A stretch of 64,000 bases of DNA from Ruminococcus_G sp964621905 (GCA_964621905.1 CAZUNG010000015.1:1-64000), one strand, 5' to 3'; positions 8,595-17,880 are shown, counted from the stretch's first letter. The notes: a model not told the origin generated them from the letters alone. Program-made: numbers and translations.

Positions 8595-9515
8595 TTATTT
8601 GATCAATTCTACTTCTACCGGAAGTGTTTTCTCAACCGTCTCACCGGCGATCAGTTTCATCGCTGTATCCACAGCCGTCTCACCCATAAGTTCCGGCTTT
8701 TGTGCCACCGTTGCCGCCATTTTTCCCGCTTTGACAGCTGCCACCGCATCATCTGTGGCATCGAATCCAACCACTTTGATATCTTTTCCTGATGCTGCAA
8801 TTGCCTCCACAGCGCCCAGGGCCATCTCGTCATTATGCGCAAACACACCTTTGATAGCAGAATCAGACTGCAGAATGTTTTCCATAACTGTCAGTCCCTC
8901 GGCACGGTTAAAGTTTGCCGACTGACTGGTGACAACTTCCAGCGCAGTATCCGCCGCTTCATGGAATCCGGCTCCCCTGTCGATCGTCGCGGAAGCGCCC
9001 GGCACTCCTTCGATCTCTGCGGCCTTGGCCCCTTCACCGATCAGCTCAATCAGATACTCTGTCGCCATCTTTGCCCCGGCCACATTGTCAGAAGCGATCT
9101 GACAGTCCACTTCCACGCCATTTACCACGCGGTCCACAGAGATAACTTTTATGCCTTTTGATACTGCATTCTGCACTGCCGGCGCCACCGCATCGGAATC
9201 CACGGGGTTTACAATCAAAACACTTACATTTCTTGAAATCAGATCTTCGATATCACTCGTCTGTTTAGCCGCATCATCACTCGCATCCACCACAACCAGC
9301 TTGACGTCTTCTTCTTCGGCTTTCGCTTTCGCGCCGTCAGCCAGCGATACAAAAAAAGGATTGTTTAGTGTCGATACCGAAAATCCTATGGCACCGCTGC
9401 CGCCCCCGCTCTGGGCCGCATCGCCCTCTCCGTCGATCGTGATGGCGTTACACCCTGCCAATCCGGTCAGCATGCAGACTGCAGCGAGCAAACCTGCTAT
9501 TTTCTTTATTTTCAT
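8595..9515 (-). CDS. rbsB: Ribose ABC transporter substrate-binding protein
   Basis: A 306-residue lipoprotein with signal peptide and lipobox GLAGC (Cys22), followed by the RbsB-type domain starting IGFSVSTLNNPFFVSLADGA. Typical RbsB stretches are present, including NPVDSDAV, VDRVVNG, AHNDEMALGA and VVGFDA. It is the last gene of the rbs operon, 19 bases after rbsC. The start at 9515 follows AAGGAGAAG; an upstream in-frame start would extend into the rbsC stop region and lacks a site. It captures ribose outside the membrane for RbsC and RbsA. Confidence 0.93.
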   Translation of the reverse strand: MKIKKIAGLLAAVCMLTGLAGCNAITIDGEGDAAQSGGGSGAIGFSVSTLNNPFFVSLADGAKAKAEEEDVKLVVVDASDDAAKQTSDIEDLISRNVSVLIVNPVDSDAVAPAVQNAVSKGIKVISVDRVVNGVEVDCQIASDNVAGAKMATEYLIELIGEGAKAAEIEGVPGASATIDRGAGFHEAADTALEVVTSQSANFNRAEGLTVMENILQSDSAIKGVFAHNDEMALGAVEAIAASGKDIKVVGFDATDDAVAAVKAGKMAATVAQKPELMGETAVDTAMKLIAGETVEKTLPVEVELIK

Positions 9516-9534
9516 GACTCTTCTCCTTTTACTC

Positions 9535-10476
9535 TTAACGTTTCCGGTCAGACAATACCGCAACCAGAATTACCAGTCCCTTGATGACATCCTGATAGTA
9601 AGAGGATACACCGAGAATGTTCAGACCATTATTCAGGACCGCAATGATCAGGACACCAATAAAGGTACCATATATTTTTCCGCGTCCGCCGCTCATGCTG
9701 GTACCGCCGAGTGCTACTGCCGCAATGGCATCCAGCTCGTACCCGTCACCCAAAGTCGGCTGCGCAGATCCCAGCCTCGACAGCAGGATCAGACCAGAAA
9801 GTGCCGCCATGAATCCAGAGATTGCATATGCGATAATCTTTGTCTTATGAATATTGATACCTGCCAGTTTTGCGCATTTCCAGTTGCTTCCCGTGGCATA
9901 CACGGCACGTCCAAACGTCGTCTTATTCAGCAGGAAGAAAAATGCGATAAAGATAAGTACCAGCAAAATTACGGGGATCGGAATGCGGTAAAAGTTACCC
10001 TTTCCAATCAGTTTCAAAACAAAGCTGTCCCCCAGATTGGAGATCGGTTTTCCATTTGTGAAGATCATGGTAAGCCCCCGGTAAACCGTCATCGTGATCA
10101 GCGTTGCGATAAACGGCTGCAGTCTTCCCTTCGTCACCAGAAGCCCGCTCACAATGCCAAGTGCCGTACCGATCACAAGCGCTCCGATCATAGCCGCCCC
10201 GGCAGGCACTCCCGCCGCAATCATTCCCGCACAGAGCGCAGTGCTAAGGGCCAGTACAGATCCCACGGACAAATCAATCGCATCCGTCAGAATAACGCAT
10301 GTCATGCCAAACGCAATCAGGCCGTTGATCGATGACTGCCGCAGGAGTGATAAAAAATTGCTCCATGTACGGAATTCAGGGCTGACTACACTGATTCCTA
10401 TGATCAGGATGATCAGCGCGATCAATGCACCAAAGTCCTGTGCATGATTTAAAATACCTTTTTGATTGGATTTCAT
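9535..10476 (-). CDS. rbsC: Ribose ABC transporter permease
   Basis: A 313-residue integral membrane protein of the BPD_transp_2 class, with about eight to ten hydrophobic segments and the family signatures FLSLLRQSSINGLIAFGMTCVI, DLSVGSVLAL and GGTSMSGGRGKIYGTFIG (coupling loop to the ATPase). Its ATG overlaps the rbsA stop codon in ATGA, so the two are translationally coupled. It forms the ribose channel with RbsA. Confidence 0.95.
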   Translation of the reverse strand: MKSNQKGILNHAQDFGALIALIILIIGISVVSPEFRTWSNFLSLLRQSSINGLIAFGMTCVILTDAIDLSVGSVLALSTALCAGMIAAGVPAGAAMIGALVIGTALGIVSGLLVTKGRLQPFIATLITMTVYRGLTMIFTNGKPISNLGDSFVLKLIGKGNFYRIPIPVILLVLIFIAFFFLLNKTTFGRAVYATGSNWKCAKLAGINIHKTKIIAYAISGFMAALSGLILLSRLGSAQPTLGDGYELDAIAAVALGGTSMSGGRGKIYGTFIGVLIIAVLNNGLNILGVSSYYQDVIKGLVILVAVLSDRKR

Positions 10477-11960
10477 GATATTGTACCTCCTGTCGCCAAT
10501 GTCATAATATTCTCCTGGTTCGCTTCTTTCTTACTGATGATTCCGCGAACCTCCCCCTCTCTCACGACCATGATCCGGTCACTCATTCCGAGAACCTCCG
10601 GCAGCTCTGAAGATACCATAATAATCGCCACGCCTTTTGCAGCCAGTTCATTGATGATCGTATAAATCTCTTTTTTAGCTCCGATGTCCACACCCCGGGT
10701 GGGTTCATCCAGAATCAAAATCCTGGGATTCGTGTAAATCCACTTGGCAAATACCACCTTCTGCTGATTTCCGCCGCTTAAATTATTACATTCATGCTCC
10801 GGTCCAAAACACTTGATATGAAGTTCCTCAATACCTTTGGCAACCAGATCCCGTTCTTTCTTTTTATACATTACCCTGTGGTTCGATATTCTGGACAGAT
10901 TGGCAAGGGCAATATTCTTTTCAATGCTCTCTTCCAGCATCAGTCCCTCCACTTTCCTGTCCTCCGTGATAAATCCGATGCCGCATTTCATCGCCTGGAT
11001 GGGCGACTTAATATGCGCCTGTTTTCCTTCAATCTCAACTGATCCTTTTTCATAGGAGAGATTCCCAAAGATCGCCTGCATGATCTCCGTCCTCCCGGCG
11101 CCCATCAGTCCGGATACCCCCAGAATTTCTCCTGCCCGGACTTCAAAGTTCACATCCTGAAACACGCCTTCTTTCGTCAGACCCTTCACTTTCAATACCG
11201 TCTCACCGATGTTACTGTTCCGCGCAGGATAACGCTCACCGATTTCACGTCCGATCATCATCTTGACAATCTCATTCATATTCGTCTCCGGTATATGCTT
11301 CGTTCCCACGTAAGTCCCGTCTCTCAACACACTGATCCGGTCACACAACTCAAAGATTTCCTCCATACGGTGAGAAATGTAAACGATTGAAACCCCCGCT
11401 TTTCGAAGTGACTGTATCACTTCAAAAAGCACCAGCGTCTCACTCTGTGTCAGCGCCGCTGTCGGTTCATCCATGATGATCACTTTCGCATCCACCATAA
11501 GCGCTTTGCAGATCTCGATCATCTGCTGCTGACCTACCGATAAGCTGGACATCACCTCTGCAGGTGATATATGAACGCCGAGACGGTCAAGCGCCTCCAC
11601 TGCCTTTTTCCTCATCGCCTTCTGGTCACAGAACCCGAATTTCGTCTTAATCTCTTTGCCCATAAACAGGTTCTCTTCCACTGTCAGATCAAACAAAACA
11701 TTCAGTTCCTGATGTATGAATACAATCCCCGCCTTCTCGGCTTCCTGAGGGTTTTTGTAATGGACTTCCTTTCCATCTACCAGAATGGTACCGGCATCTT
11801 TTGTGTAAACTCCGGTCAGGATCTTCATAAGTGTTGATTTTCCCGCGCCGTTTTCGCCCATCAGTGCATGAACCTCACCATCACCCAGGACAAAACCGGC
11901 ATCCTTCAAAACCTGATTTCCCCCGAACGATTTATCAATTCCTTTCATCTCAATCTGCAT
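10473..11960 (-). CDS. rbsA: Ribose ABC transporter ATP-binding protein (two ABC domains)
   Basis: A 495-residue protein with two fused ABC ATPase domains. The first has Walker A GENGAGKST, signature SVGQQQ and Walker B VIIMDEPTAAL. The second has a degenerate Walker A (GLMGAGRTE), as is usual in RbsA, with signature LSGGNQQKV and LILDEPTRGVDIGAK. This architecture is specific to the monosaccharide ABC class. It follows rbsD by 23 bases and overlaps rbsC by four. Confidence 0.95.
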   Translation of the reverse strand: MQIEMKGIDKSFGGNQVLKDAGFVLGDGEVHALMGENGAGKSTLMKILTGVYTKDAGTILVDGKEVHYKNPQEAEKAGIVFIHQELNVLFDLTVEENLFMGKEIKTKFGFCDQKAMRKKAVEALDRLGVHISPAEVMSSLSVGQQQMIEICKALMVDAKVIIMDEPTAALTQSETLVLFEVIQSLRKAGVSIVYISHRMEEIFELCDRISVLRDGTYVGTKHIPETNMNEIVKMMIGREIGERYPARNSNIGETVLKVKGLTKEGVFQDVNFEVRAGEILGVSGLMGAGRTEIMQAIFGNLSYEKGSVEIEGKQAHIKSPIQAMKCGIGFITEDRKVEGLMLEESIEKNIALANLSRISNHRVMYKKKERDLVAKGIEELHIKCFGPEHECNNLSGGNQQKVVFAKWIYTNPRILILDEPTRGVDIGAKKEIYTIINELAAKGVAIIMVSSELPEVLGMSDRIMVVREGEVRGIISKKEANQENIMTLATGGTIS

Positions 11961-11983
11961 GTTCTATGCCTCCCTTTTCATTT

Positions 11984-12391
11984 TCAGAACAAGCAGCCAG
12001 ACTGCAGGATAATGTTGGCATAAGCCGTAGTCTCACCTGTGCGGATAACCGCCCTGCACGTTTTCGTCTGCTTTTTCAGTTCCTGATGACTCACATACTC
12101 TATCTCGCAGGGATTGTCCATGCTGCCCACCAATTTTAGTATATCCTCCAGCATCCCGGGGCTGTGTTCTTTTATTTCTTCAGCCAATATTACTTTTTCA
12201 ATTTTCATATCGCCTGCCACTTCACGCAGCACTTCCATAAATCCAGGCATACCAAACTTCACTACCAGGTCGATCCTTTCCGTCTCATCCGGCACCGGAA
12301 GTCCGCAGTCCCCCACAGCCAGCGTATCCGTATGCCCCATGTAAGAAAGGACTCTGGAGATGTCACTGTTTAAAATTCCGTTTTTCTTCAT
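11984..12391 (-). CDS. rbsD: D-ribose pyranase
   Basis: A 135-residue RbsD/FucU-family mutarotase that converts the beta-pyranose form of ribose to the furanose form used by ribokinase. The typical N-terminus MKKNGILNSDISRVLSYMGH is present with the catalytic His20 and DCGLPVP, and the C-terminal GETTAYANIILQSGCLF is near canonical. It begins three bases after the rbsK stop codon and lies between kinase and transporter in the operon. Confidence 0.95.
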   Translation of the reverse strand: MKKNGILNSDISRVLSYMGHTDTLAVGDCGLPVPDETERIDLVVKFGMPGFMEVLREVAGDMKIEKVILAEEIKEHSPGMLEDILKLVGSMDNPCEIEYVSHQELKKQTKTCRAVIRTGETTAYANIILQSGCLF

Positions 12392-12394
12392 GAT

Positions 12395-13285
12395 CTATAC
12401 TCCCATTTCTCTGATCACTTCTTCATAAGTCGGCATACCGCCCTGCGCACCAAATTTTTCCGTGGAAAGGCCGGCAGCAGTATTTGCAAAGCGCAGTGCC
12501 TCTTCCATGTTCCTGCCTTCTGTTATGGCGACAGTGAAAGCACCGTTCAGAGTGTCGCCTGCCCCTGTTGTATCTACAACTTTCGATGTTCTCGCAGGTA
12601 CCAGGATCGCGTTCCCGTTCTTCAGGCACGTTCCAACTCCGCGTGATCCCTGTGTGATCACCAGTTTCTCCGGATAGGCCTTTAAAAGCTCTTCAAAGGA
12701 ACGGTCCTCTCCAAACAGGATCACTGCCTCATGCTCGTTAGGCGTAAGATAAGTCACCTTCTCCAGAATATCCTGTCTTACCGGTCTGGCAGGCGCCGGG
12801 TTCAATACAACCTTGACCCCGTTTGCAGCGCAGAGTTCTGCGACATATTCAACCGTATCCTGCGGAATTTCATGCTGAAGCAGCACAATCCCGCATTCCA
12901 GCAGGGAATCTTTGATCCCGTTTATATAATCAATGTCCACACAGTCATTCGTCCCCGCCACCACAATGATTGTATTGTCATTCTCACCAACCGTGATGAT
13001 CGCAAGTCCCGTGGGTACCCCTTTCACGGTTCTGATATGCTGCGTTTTAACACCCATGTTCTCAAGATTCCTGACAAGACTTTCCCCGGCAGCATCATCG
13101 CCCACACATCCGAACATCTCTACATCTGCGCCTAACCTGGCCATCGCCACCGCCTGGTTTGCACCTTTTCCTCCGGGAATATACTTAAGGTCTTCGCCTT
13201 TTAACGTTTCGCCCTTCAGAGGGATTCTCTCAGCCCTGACGGTCATATCCATATTGATACTTCCCACTACTCCAATCTTTTTCAT
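12395..13285 (-). CDS. rbsK: Ribokinase
   Basis: A 296-residue PfkB-family kinase that makes ribose 5-phosphate. It has the N-terminal GSINMDMTVRAERIPLKGET, the first PfkB signature GGKGANQAVAMARLG and the second, DTTGAGDTLNGAF, carrying the catalytic Asp. GEDRSFEELLKAYPEKLVITQG matches ribokinase spacing. Its start overlaps the rbsR stop by four bases (ATGA). Confidence 0.95.
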   Translation of the reverse strand: MKKIGVVGSINMDMTVRAERIPLKGETLKGEDLKYIPGGKGANQAVAMARLGADVEMFGCVGDDAAGESLVRNLENMGVKTQHIRTVKGVPTGLAIITVGENDNTIIVVAGTNDCVDIDYINGIKDSLLECGIVLLQHEIPQDTVEYVAELCAANGVKVVLNPAPARPVRQDILEKVTYLTPNEHEAVILFGEDRSFEELLKAYPEKLVITQGSRGVGTCLKNGNAILVPARTSKVVDTTGAGDTLNGAFTVAITEGRNMEEALRFANTAAGLSTEKFGAQGGMPTYEEVIREMGV

Positions 13286-14280
13286 ACTTTTCCCACACTC
13301 CTTCTCAAAGTCGTCTCCCGCTCTATCAGTTCCACTTCAAAGTGGTAACTGTCATCCGTCTTTTTCTTTTCAATATAATCAATCAGCACTTTTGCCGATG
13401 TCTCTCCCATACGGGAAATTGGCTGTGCGATGGTCGTCAGCTCCGGCGTCATAAGTTCACTTAAATTAATATTATCGTAACCGATAATCTGAATATCATC
13501 CGGTACACGGTATCCTCTTTTTTTCAGAACCTTATAGACAGAAACTGCGACTATGTCATTTCCTGCGATAATGCCGTCCACATCAGGGTATCGTTCGAGA
13601 AGCTCCTCTGTCCTGCTAAGACCTTCCTGAAAACTGTACCTGCAGTCCACAAAACGCGGAACAATGTTATGTTTACCACATACCGCAAGGTAACCTTCAA
13701 AACGCTTCCTTGCACTGGACAGCGCCTGATCGCCTCTCATATTGACAATGTTTCTGCAGCCGCATTTTAGCAGATGCTCCATCGCAAGACAGCCGCCCTG
13801 ATAATGATCGGACTGAATATAAGCGATCTGATTGAGCGCCTTTACCTCTCTGTCAAGGATCACGACCGGAACTCTGCACTTTTCTACACTTTCTTTGATT
13901 CCATCCTGGTTCGTCAGCAAAATAATACCGTCCGCATTCATTCTGCTCAGCAGATCAATATTATTCCTCTCTTTTTCCAGATCATTATTAGAATTACACA
14001 GCATCATCCGGTATCCTCTTTGATAGCTTTCTTTTTCGATGGCACTCGCCATTTCATTAAAAAAAGGATTCTGGATGTTTGGGAGTATTACACCGATGAT
14101 TCTTGCTGACTTTTTATATAATGTCCTTGCTGTCTCGTTCGGTTTGAAACCGGTTTCATCTATGACCTTTAAAACCCTCTGCTTCTTCTCATCGTCAACC
14201 TTTGCCGTTCCATTCATAACTCTTGATACCGTTGATGGTGAAACCCCCGCCATCTTCGCAACATCTCTGATACTGATCAT
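13282..14280 (-). CDS. rbsR: LacI-family repressor of the ribose operon
   Basis: A 332-residue LacI-type regulator with an N-terminal helix-turn-helix (ISIRDVAKMAGVSPSTVSRV), hinge and a ribose-binding-like sensor domain. It heads the operon it should control. The ATG at 14280 follows GGGGTGAG; a GTG three codons earlier lacks its own site. Its likely operators are the palindromes at 14302-14317 and, within its own coding sequence, 14145-14158. The ligand is inferred from the operon to be ribose or a derivative. Confidence 0.92.
   Translation of the reverse strand: MISIRDVAKMAGVSPSTVSRVMNGTAKVDDEKKQRVLKVIDETGFKPNETARTLYKKSARIIGVILPNIQNPFFNEMASAIEKESYQRGYRMMLCNSNNDLEKERNNIDLLSRMNADGIILLTNQDGIKESVEKCRVPVVILDREVKALNQIAYIQSDHYQGGCLAMEHLLKCGCRNIVNMRGDQALSSARKRFEGYLAVCGKHNIVPRFVDCRYSFQEGLSRTEELLERYPDVDGIIAGNDIVAVSVYKVLKKRGYRVPDDIQIIGYDNINLSELMTPELTTIAQPISRMGETSAKVLIDYIEKKKTDDSYHFEVELIERETTLRRSVGKV
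14145..14158. promoter_or_regulatory. Candidate internal operator inside rbsR
   Basis: TGAAACCGGTTTCA is a perfect 14-bp palindrome and matches the half-sites of the start-site operator. It lies in the codons for ETGF of RbsR. Centres of the two palindromes are 158 bases apart, close to fifteen helical turns. The codons could produce the palindrome by chance. Confidence 0.5.
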
Positions 14281-14301
14281 TTCTCTCACCCCGTTTCCGT
14301 T

Positions 14302-14317
14302 TTGAAACCCGTTTCAA
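14302..14317. promoter_or_regulatory. Ribose operon operator
   Basis: TTGAAACCCGTTTCAA is an inverted repeat (TTGAAAC with GTTTCAA) of LacI-family type. It covers the expected transcription start of the rbs promoter, about ten bases downstream of the -10 box, where a bound repressor would block initiation. Confidence 0.8.
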
Positions 14318-14326
14318 GTTGTTTTC

Positions 14327-14355
14327 ATTATAATCATTTTACAAAAACATGTCAA
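14327..14355 (-). promoter_or_regulatory. Consensus promoter of the ribose operon
   Basis: On the minus strand TTGACA (14355-14350) and TATAAT (14332-14327) are separated by exactly 17 bases, a perfect sigma-A consensus. Such strength is consistent with tight repression from the adjacent operator. Confidence 0.85.
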
Positions 14356-14466
14356 TAAAAATCGGCGTTTTCGTGCTTGTGAACAAATTTCCAGCAAATT
14401 GCTATTTTTATCCATATTTCTTTTGTCTATTATTCACAAAGCTACTTTACACCGAGAAAAAAGACC

Positions 14467-14498
14467 CGCCAGAGATCAGGTTCAGAACCTCTCTGGCG
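14467..14498 (-). terminator. Terminator after the fused pseudogene
   Basis: CGCCAGAGA and TCTCTGGCG form the stem; on the minus strand it is followed by GGGTCTTTTTTC. It closes the leftward unit that contains the dehydrogenase fragment. Confidence 0.8.
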
Positions 14499-14540
14499 AA
14501 TCTTTTCTTCAAGACATATTCTTGTGTAACCTTTAATGAA

Positions 14541-14830
14541 TTACTCCTCTGACGGGTCAATATCAATCAGAACCTTCATCGACGTCTCACGGTTCTCATC
14601 GATATACTCATAGGCATTCAGATATTGATCAAAAGGAAAATGCCGGCTCATCAATGGCGTCAGCTGGACTTTCCCCTCTCCAACCAGACGAATGGCATCC
14701 ACATAATCCTCATGACGATACATCATTGTCGTATTTAAATCTAATTCATGGTCATTCAGCACCGCCAGATCTACATTTGCCATTTTTCCAAATACAGCAA
14801 CCAAAATCTTTTCTGGCATTCCAGTCAGTT
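14541..14830 (-). pseudogene. C-terminal fragment of a zinc alcohol/sorbitol dehydrogenase
   Basis: About 95 residues with the C-terminal pattern of sorbitol-type dehydrogenases: MPEKILVAVFGKMANVDLAV, then YVDAIRLVGEGKVQLTPLMS and FPFDQYLNAYEYIDENRET. The N-terminal zinc-binding domain and most of the Rossmann fold are missing (normal length about 340). No ribosome binding site precedes the first ATG. It continues directly, in another frame, from a truncated URO-D gene, so it is the 3' end left by a deletion that fused two genes. Confidence 0.8.
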
Positions 14831-15294
14831 TTTGTCTCCAGGTCTTCCTGTCTTACGATCGGGTCAAAATAAAAACTGCCGCTCGGCATCTTGGCGCTCG
14901 GCGGATAATTCCTGTCCCCGCCTGCATATGCATAGAGTGCACCGTCATCCCCCACCGTATAGGCAAACTGCCCGCTTACCAGAACCTCTGTCCCGTCCGG
15001 CAATGTCCATCTTTTAAAATTCGTATTGGGCACACCGATTGTGTTCGTAATTCCCCAGACACCTACACAGTCAATCTGCAAAGCATCAATCAGATCCTGT
15101 TCCACCGCGCCGCACTGCAGAAGGGGATCAGTCAGTGTTATAATACGATCTTCCAGACCCAGCTTCTTTCGCAAATCCTTTAATGCCAGTGCATGAATCG
15201 TAGTCACTGGTGTTGAACCCAGATCAATCGGAACACGGTCTGTCACTTCATGATTCAAAGCTTTTCTTACACGTTCTCTTGATGTCATTTTCAT
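14820..15294 (-). pseudogene. N-terminal fragment of a URO-D-family gene
   Basis: The ATG at 15294 has a good site (AGGAAAGG) and starts MKMTSRERVRKALNHEVTDR, clearly homologous to the complete URO-D protein at 155-1417, up to YFDPIVRQED. Homology then stops at about 14836 and the frame runs into out-of-frame dehydrogenase sequence until a stop at 14752. Over half of the expected 370-420 residues, including the His-x-Cys ligands, are gone. The ancestral order was probably URO-D, possibly other genes, then dehydrogenase. Confidence 0.8.
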
Positions 15295-15621
15295 ATTTCC
15301 TTTCCTGAATATCATCTACGCCTTTTATCTGTCTTGTTCCATATATTGCCAGTTATAAAAATAGGTTATGCAAAACGCTTTTTCTAAACTTATGAACTTA
15401 TCTTACCCCTATTCATATCCATTGTCAATTAGCACTATTTCATAGATTATAATCCTATTTTTTTGTTAATCTTTACTAATGGTTTCTTTCGCGTATTTGC
15501 TTTATCATTAAACATATCAAATGATCCGTTTCAAAAACCCATTTTGTATAATTCTTTTATTCTTAAATTTTCAGACATAACAAAATAAAGGGATCGAAAT
15601 TAAAGACAAAGGAATATAAGT
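15295..15621. other. AT-rich divergent intergenic region
   Basis: This 327-base stretch separates the URO-D fragment from the ROK gene. It contains TTGTCA with a distant TATAAT near 15421-15452, and TTTCAAAAACCC followed by TATAAT near 15530-15552 towards the ROK gene, but neither has an ideal spacer. No small ORF or strong hairpin was seen. Confidence 0.4.
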
Positions 15622-16773
15622 ATGAACAAAATAACCAATAATGAGATCAAACGGACAAACCGCAATAATGTCTTCTCTGCGATTTATCATGCACGGCAGA
15701 CCTCGAAACAACAGCTGGCTAAAACCCTGCAGCTCAGCATGCCAACCATTACGCAGAACCTAAAAGAACTGGAAGCACTAAACTTAATTCGCAAAGACGG
15801 TTTTTACGAATCTTCCGCCTCCGGCGGACGGAAGGCGCAGATTATCCGCTGCAATGAGACTGCACGCATATCTGTCGGTGTAGAAGTCTTGAAAAAAAGA
15901 GCTTACATCATAGCTGTCGATCTCTACGGTACCCCTTTAAAGCAGGATACCTTAAAACTGCCTTTCCAGAATAATGAGCTCTATTTCTGTGCACTTGGCA
16001 ACTGGATCAACAGTTTTATTGCCTCTCTGCCCTATGATAAAGAGAATATCCTGGGTGTTGGCATTGCCATTCAGGGACTTATTTCACCCGACCGCTCGAC
16101 GGTCCTCTTCGGCGAACTGATGGACTGCACCGGTCTTTATCTGGAGGAATTTGCGCGCTTTATAAACTGGCCCTGCATCTTCATCCATGATTCTGAGGCG
16201 GCTGCTTTTGCAGAAATCTGGCTTGCCAGTACCACATCCGCATTAAACGACTCCCTGTTTATCTGGCTGAATCACAATTTTGGTGCTGCTCTGGTCATCA
16301 ATGGCAAGATTCATCAGGGAATCGGGAGCTTAAGCGGGACGCTGGAACATATGACTCTGATTTTGAACGGCAGGAAATGCTATTGCGGCAGGTCCGGATG
16401 TGTGGAGGCCTACTGTTCCGTCGATGCTCTGGAGGAAAGCGCAGGCGAACCGCTGGAGTCTTTTTTTCCAAAGCTTAGAAACCAGGATAAACGCTGTGTT
16501 GAGATCTGGCACCAATATCTGCATTACCTGGCCATGACACTTAACAATACCGTGCGGGTGATAGACTGTGACCTTATTTTCAGCGGTGCACTGCGTCCTT
16601 ATCTCACCCCGGACGATCTGGAGCTGTTAAGACAGTACATGAAGGAGCTATCTTCGTTTCCATTTTACAAACCGCGGCTGCGGATGGGCGTAAGTGACCA
16701 GTATGCTGCTGTTGTGGGTGCTTCTCTATACCAGATCATAGATTTTTTAGATAACGACAGTGTTTTTCGATAG
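15622..16773 (+). CDS. ROK-family transcriptional regulator
   Basis: A 383-residue ROK protein of the NagC/XylR type. A winged helix-turn-helix occupies about residues 15-75 (TSKQQLAKTLQLSMPTITQN), followed by a sugar-kinase-like ROK domain with the zinc motif CYCGRSGCVEAYC near residue 252. The kinase fold in such proteins binds sugars as an effector rather than phosphorylating them. The sugar kinase gene starts 13 bases later and uses an AGGAGG that overlaps this stop codon, so the pair forms one unit. The effector is likely fructose or a related sugar. Confidence 0.9.
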   Translation: MNKITNNEIKRTNRNNVFSAIYHARQTSKQQLAKTLQLSMPTITQNLKELEALNLIRKDGFYESSASGGRKAQIIRCNETARISVGVEVLKKRAYIIAVDLYGTPLKQDTLKLPFQNNELYFCALGNWINSFIASLPYDKENILGVGIAIQGLISPDRSTVLFGELMDCTGLYLEEFARFINWPCIFIHDSEAAAFAEIWLASTTSALNDSLFIWLNHNFGAALVINGKIHQGIGSLSGTLEHMTLILNGRKCYCGRSGCVEAYCSVDALEESAGEPLESFFPKLRNQDKRCVEIWHQYLHYLAMTLNNTVRVIDCDLIFSGALRPYLTPDDLELLRQYMKELSSFPFYKPRLRMGVSDQYAAVVGASLYQIIDFLDNDSVFR

Positions 16774-16786
16774 GAGGATCATTATT

Positions 16787-17764
16787 ATGTTTGACGTAAT
16801 CGCTTTGGGAGAATTATTAATTGACTTCACACCGTACGGCAATAGCCGGGACGGCCGTGCGCTGTTTGAGCAGAATCCCGGCGGCGCACCGGCCAATGTA
16901 CTGGCAGCCCTGTCCCGTCTGGGGCAGAAAACCGGCTTCATCGGTAAAGTGGGCGAAGATATGCACGGTCATCTGTTAAAAGATACCCTGGATGAGTGCG
17001 GTGTCGATACCAGCGGTCTTGTCCTGGATTCAGAATATTTTACTACCCTGGCTTTTGTGGCTTTGCAAAATGGGGAGCGCAGTTTCTCCTTTGCCCGGAA
17101 GCCGGGGGCTGATACCCAGCTTCACAAGGAAGAGATATCCACAGAACTTTTAAACCAGGCGAAAATTTTCCACTGCGGCTCCTTGTCGCTCACCGACGAA
17201 CCCTCCCGCAGCACCACTCTGTATGCAATCGAGCAGGCAAAAAAAGGCGGCGCCCTGATTTCCTATGACCCCAATTACCGCGCACTTCTCTGGAAAAGCC
17301 GGGAAGCGGCCATGGAGCAGATGAGAAGACCCATCCCCTCGGTTGACATTATGAAGATTTCTGATGAAGAGACTGCACTTCTGACCGGTATCGAGGATCC
17401 AAAAGGCGCCGCCGGACGGCTGATTGAACAGGGTGTATCCTGTGCCGTCGTCACTCTGGGGAAGGACGGTGCAATGATGCGCACAAAAGATTTCACCGTC
17501 TGTGCAAAGGGAAAAGACCGGAGCGCGGTGGATACCACCGGGGCCGGCGACTCTTTTTGGGGCGGCATTCTTTCCAGATTTTCTTCCACCGGTATCCATC
17601 CCAGTGAACTGACGAAAGATCAGGGCCTTGAATTTCTGCAGTTTGCCAACGCTGTGGCCGGCTTATGTGTGGAAAAAAGAGGAGCCATTCCCGCTATGCC
17701 CAGTCTTGAAGAAGTAATGGCGGAACTAACCGACTCAAAGCAAATAAACGAACCATTATCATAG
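16787..17764 (+). CDS. PfkB-family carbohydrate kinase, probably fructokinase
   Basis: A 325-residue kinase. The fructokinase-type N-terminus ALGELLIDFTPYG is followed by NPGGAPANVLAALSRLG (first PfkB signature), a ribokinase-like fold and DTTGAGDSFWGGILSRF with the catalytic Asp. The GAPANV form and F in DSFWGG are typical of fructokinases. The start at 16787 has AGGAGG nine bases upstream. It probably phosphorylates fructose made from sucrose or another imported sugar, under control of the ROK gene. No transporter or hydrolase gene is attached. Confidence 0.88.
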   Translation: MFDVIALGELLIDFTPYGNSRDGRALFEQNPGGAPANVLAALSRLGQKTGFIGKVGEDMHGHLLKDTLDECGVDTSGLVLDSEYFTTLAFVALQNGERSFSFARKPGADTQLHKEEISTELLNQAKIFHCGSLSLTDEPSRSTTLYAIEQAKKGGALISYDPNYRALLWKSREAAMEQMRRPIPSVDIMKISDEETALLTGIEDPKGAAGRLIEQGVSCAVVTLGKDGAMMRTKDFTVCAKGKDRSAVDTTGAGDSFWGGILSRFSSTGIHPSELTKDQGLEFLQFANAVAGLCVEKRGAIPAMPSLEEVMAELTDSKQINEPLS

Positions 17765-17836
17765 CTTTAGTTTGTAATCCGGTATTCTTGTACAAATTTC
17801 TTTTTAAGTTCAAAGCCACACTTTTCCATTAAAAAA

Positions 17837-17880
17837 CTGCCCCTCAACCGTTAGATATTCATTCTAACTTTTGGGGGCAG
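17837..17880. terminator. Terminator between the kinase and the minus-strand lipoprotein
   Basis: CTGCCCC and GGGGCAG close a hairpin with an inner GTTAGA/TCTAAC stem. A T-run follows on the minus strand (CAGTTTTTTAATGG), so it mainly ends leftward transcription, but it is well placed for both genes. Confidence 0.7.

Noticed and set aside
9151..10335. Plus-strand open frame of 394 codons opposite rbsB and rbsC
   Set aside because: Shadow of two confident minus-strand genes; its translation has no recognisable pattern.
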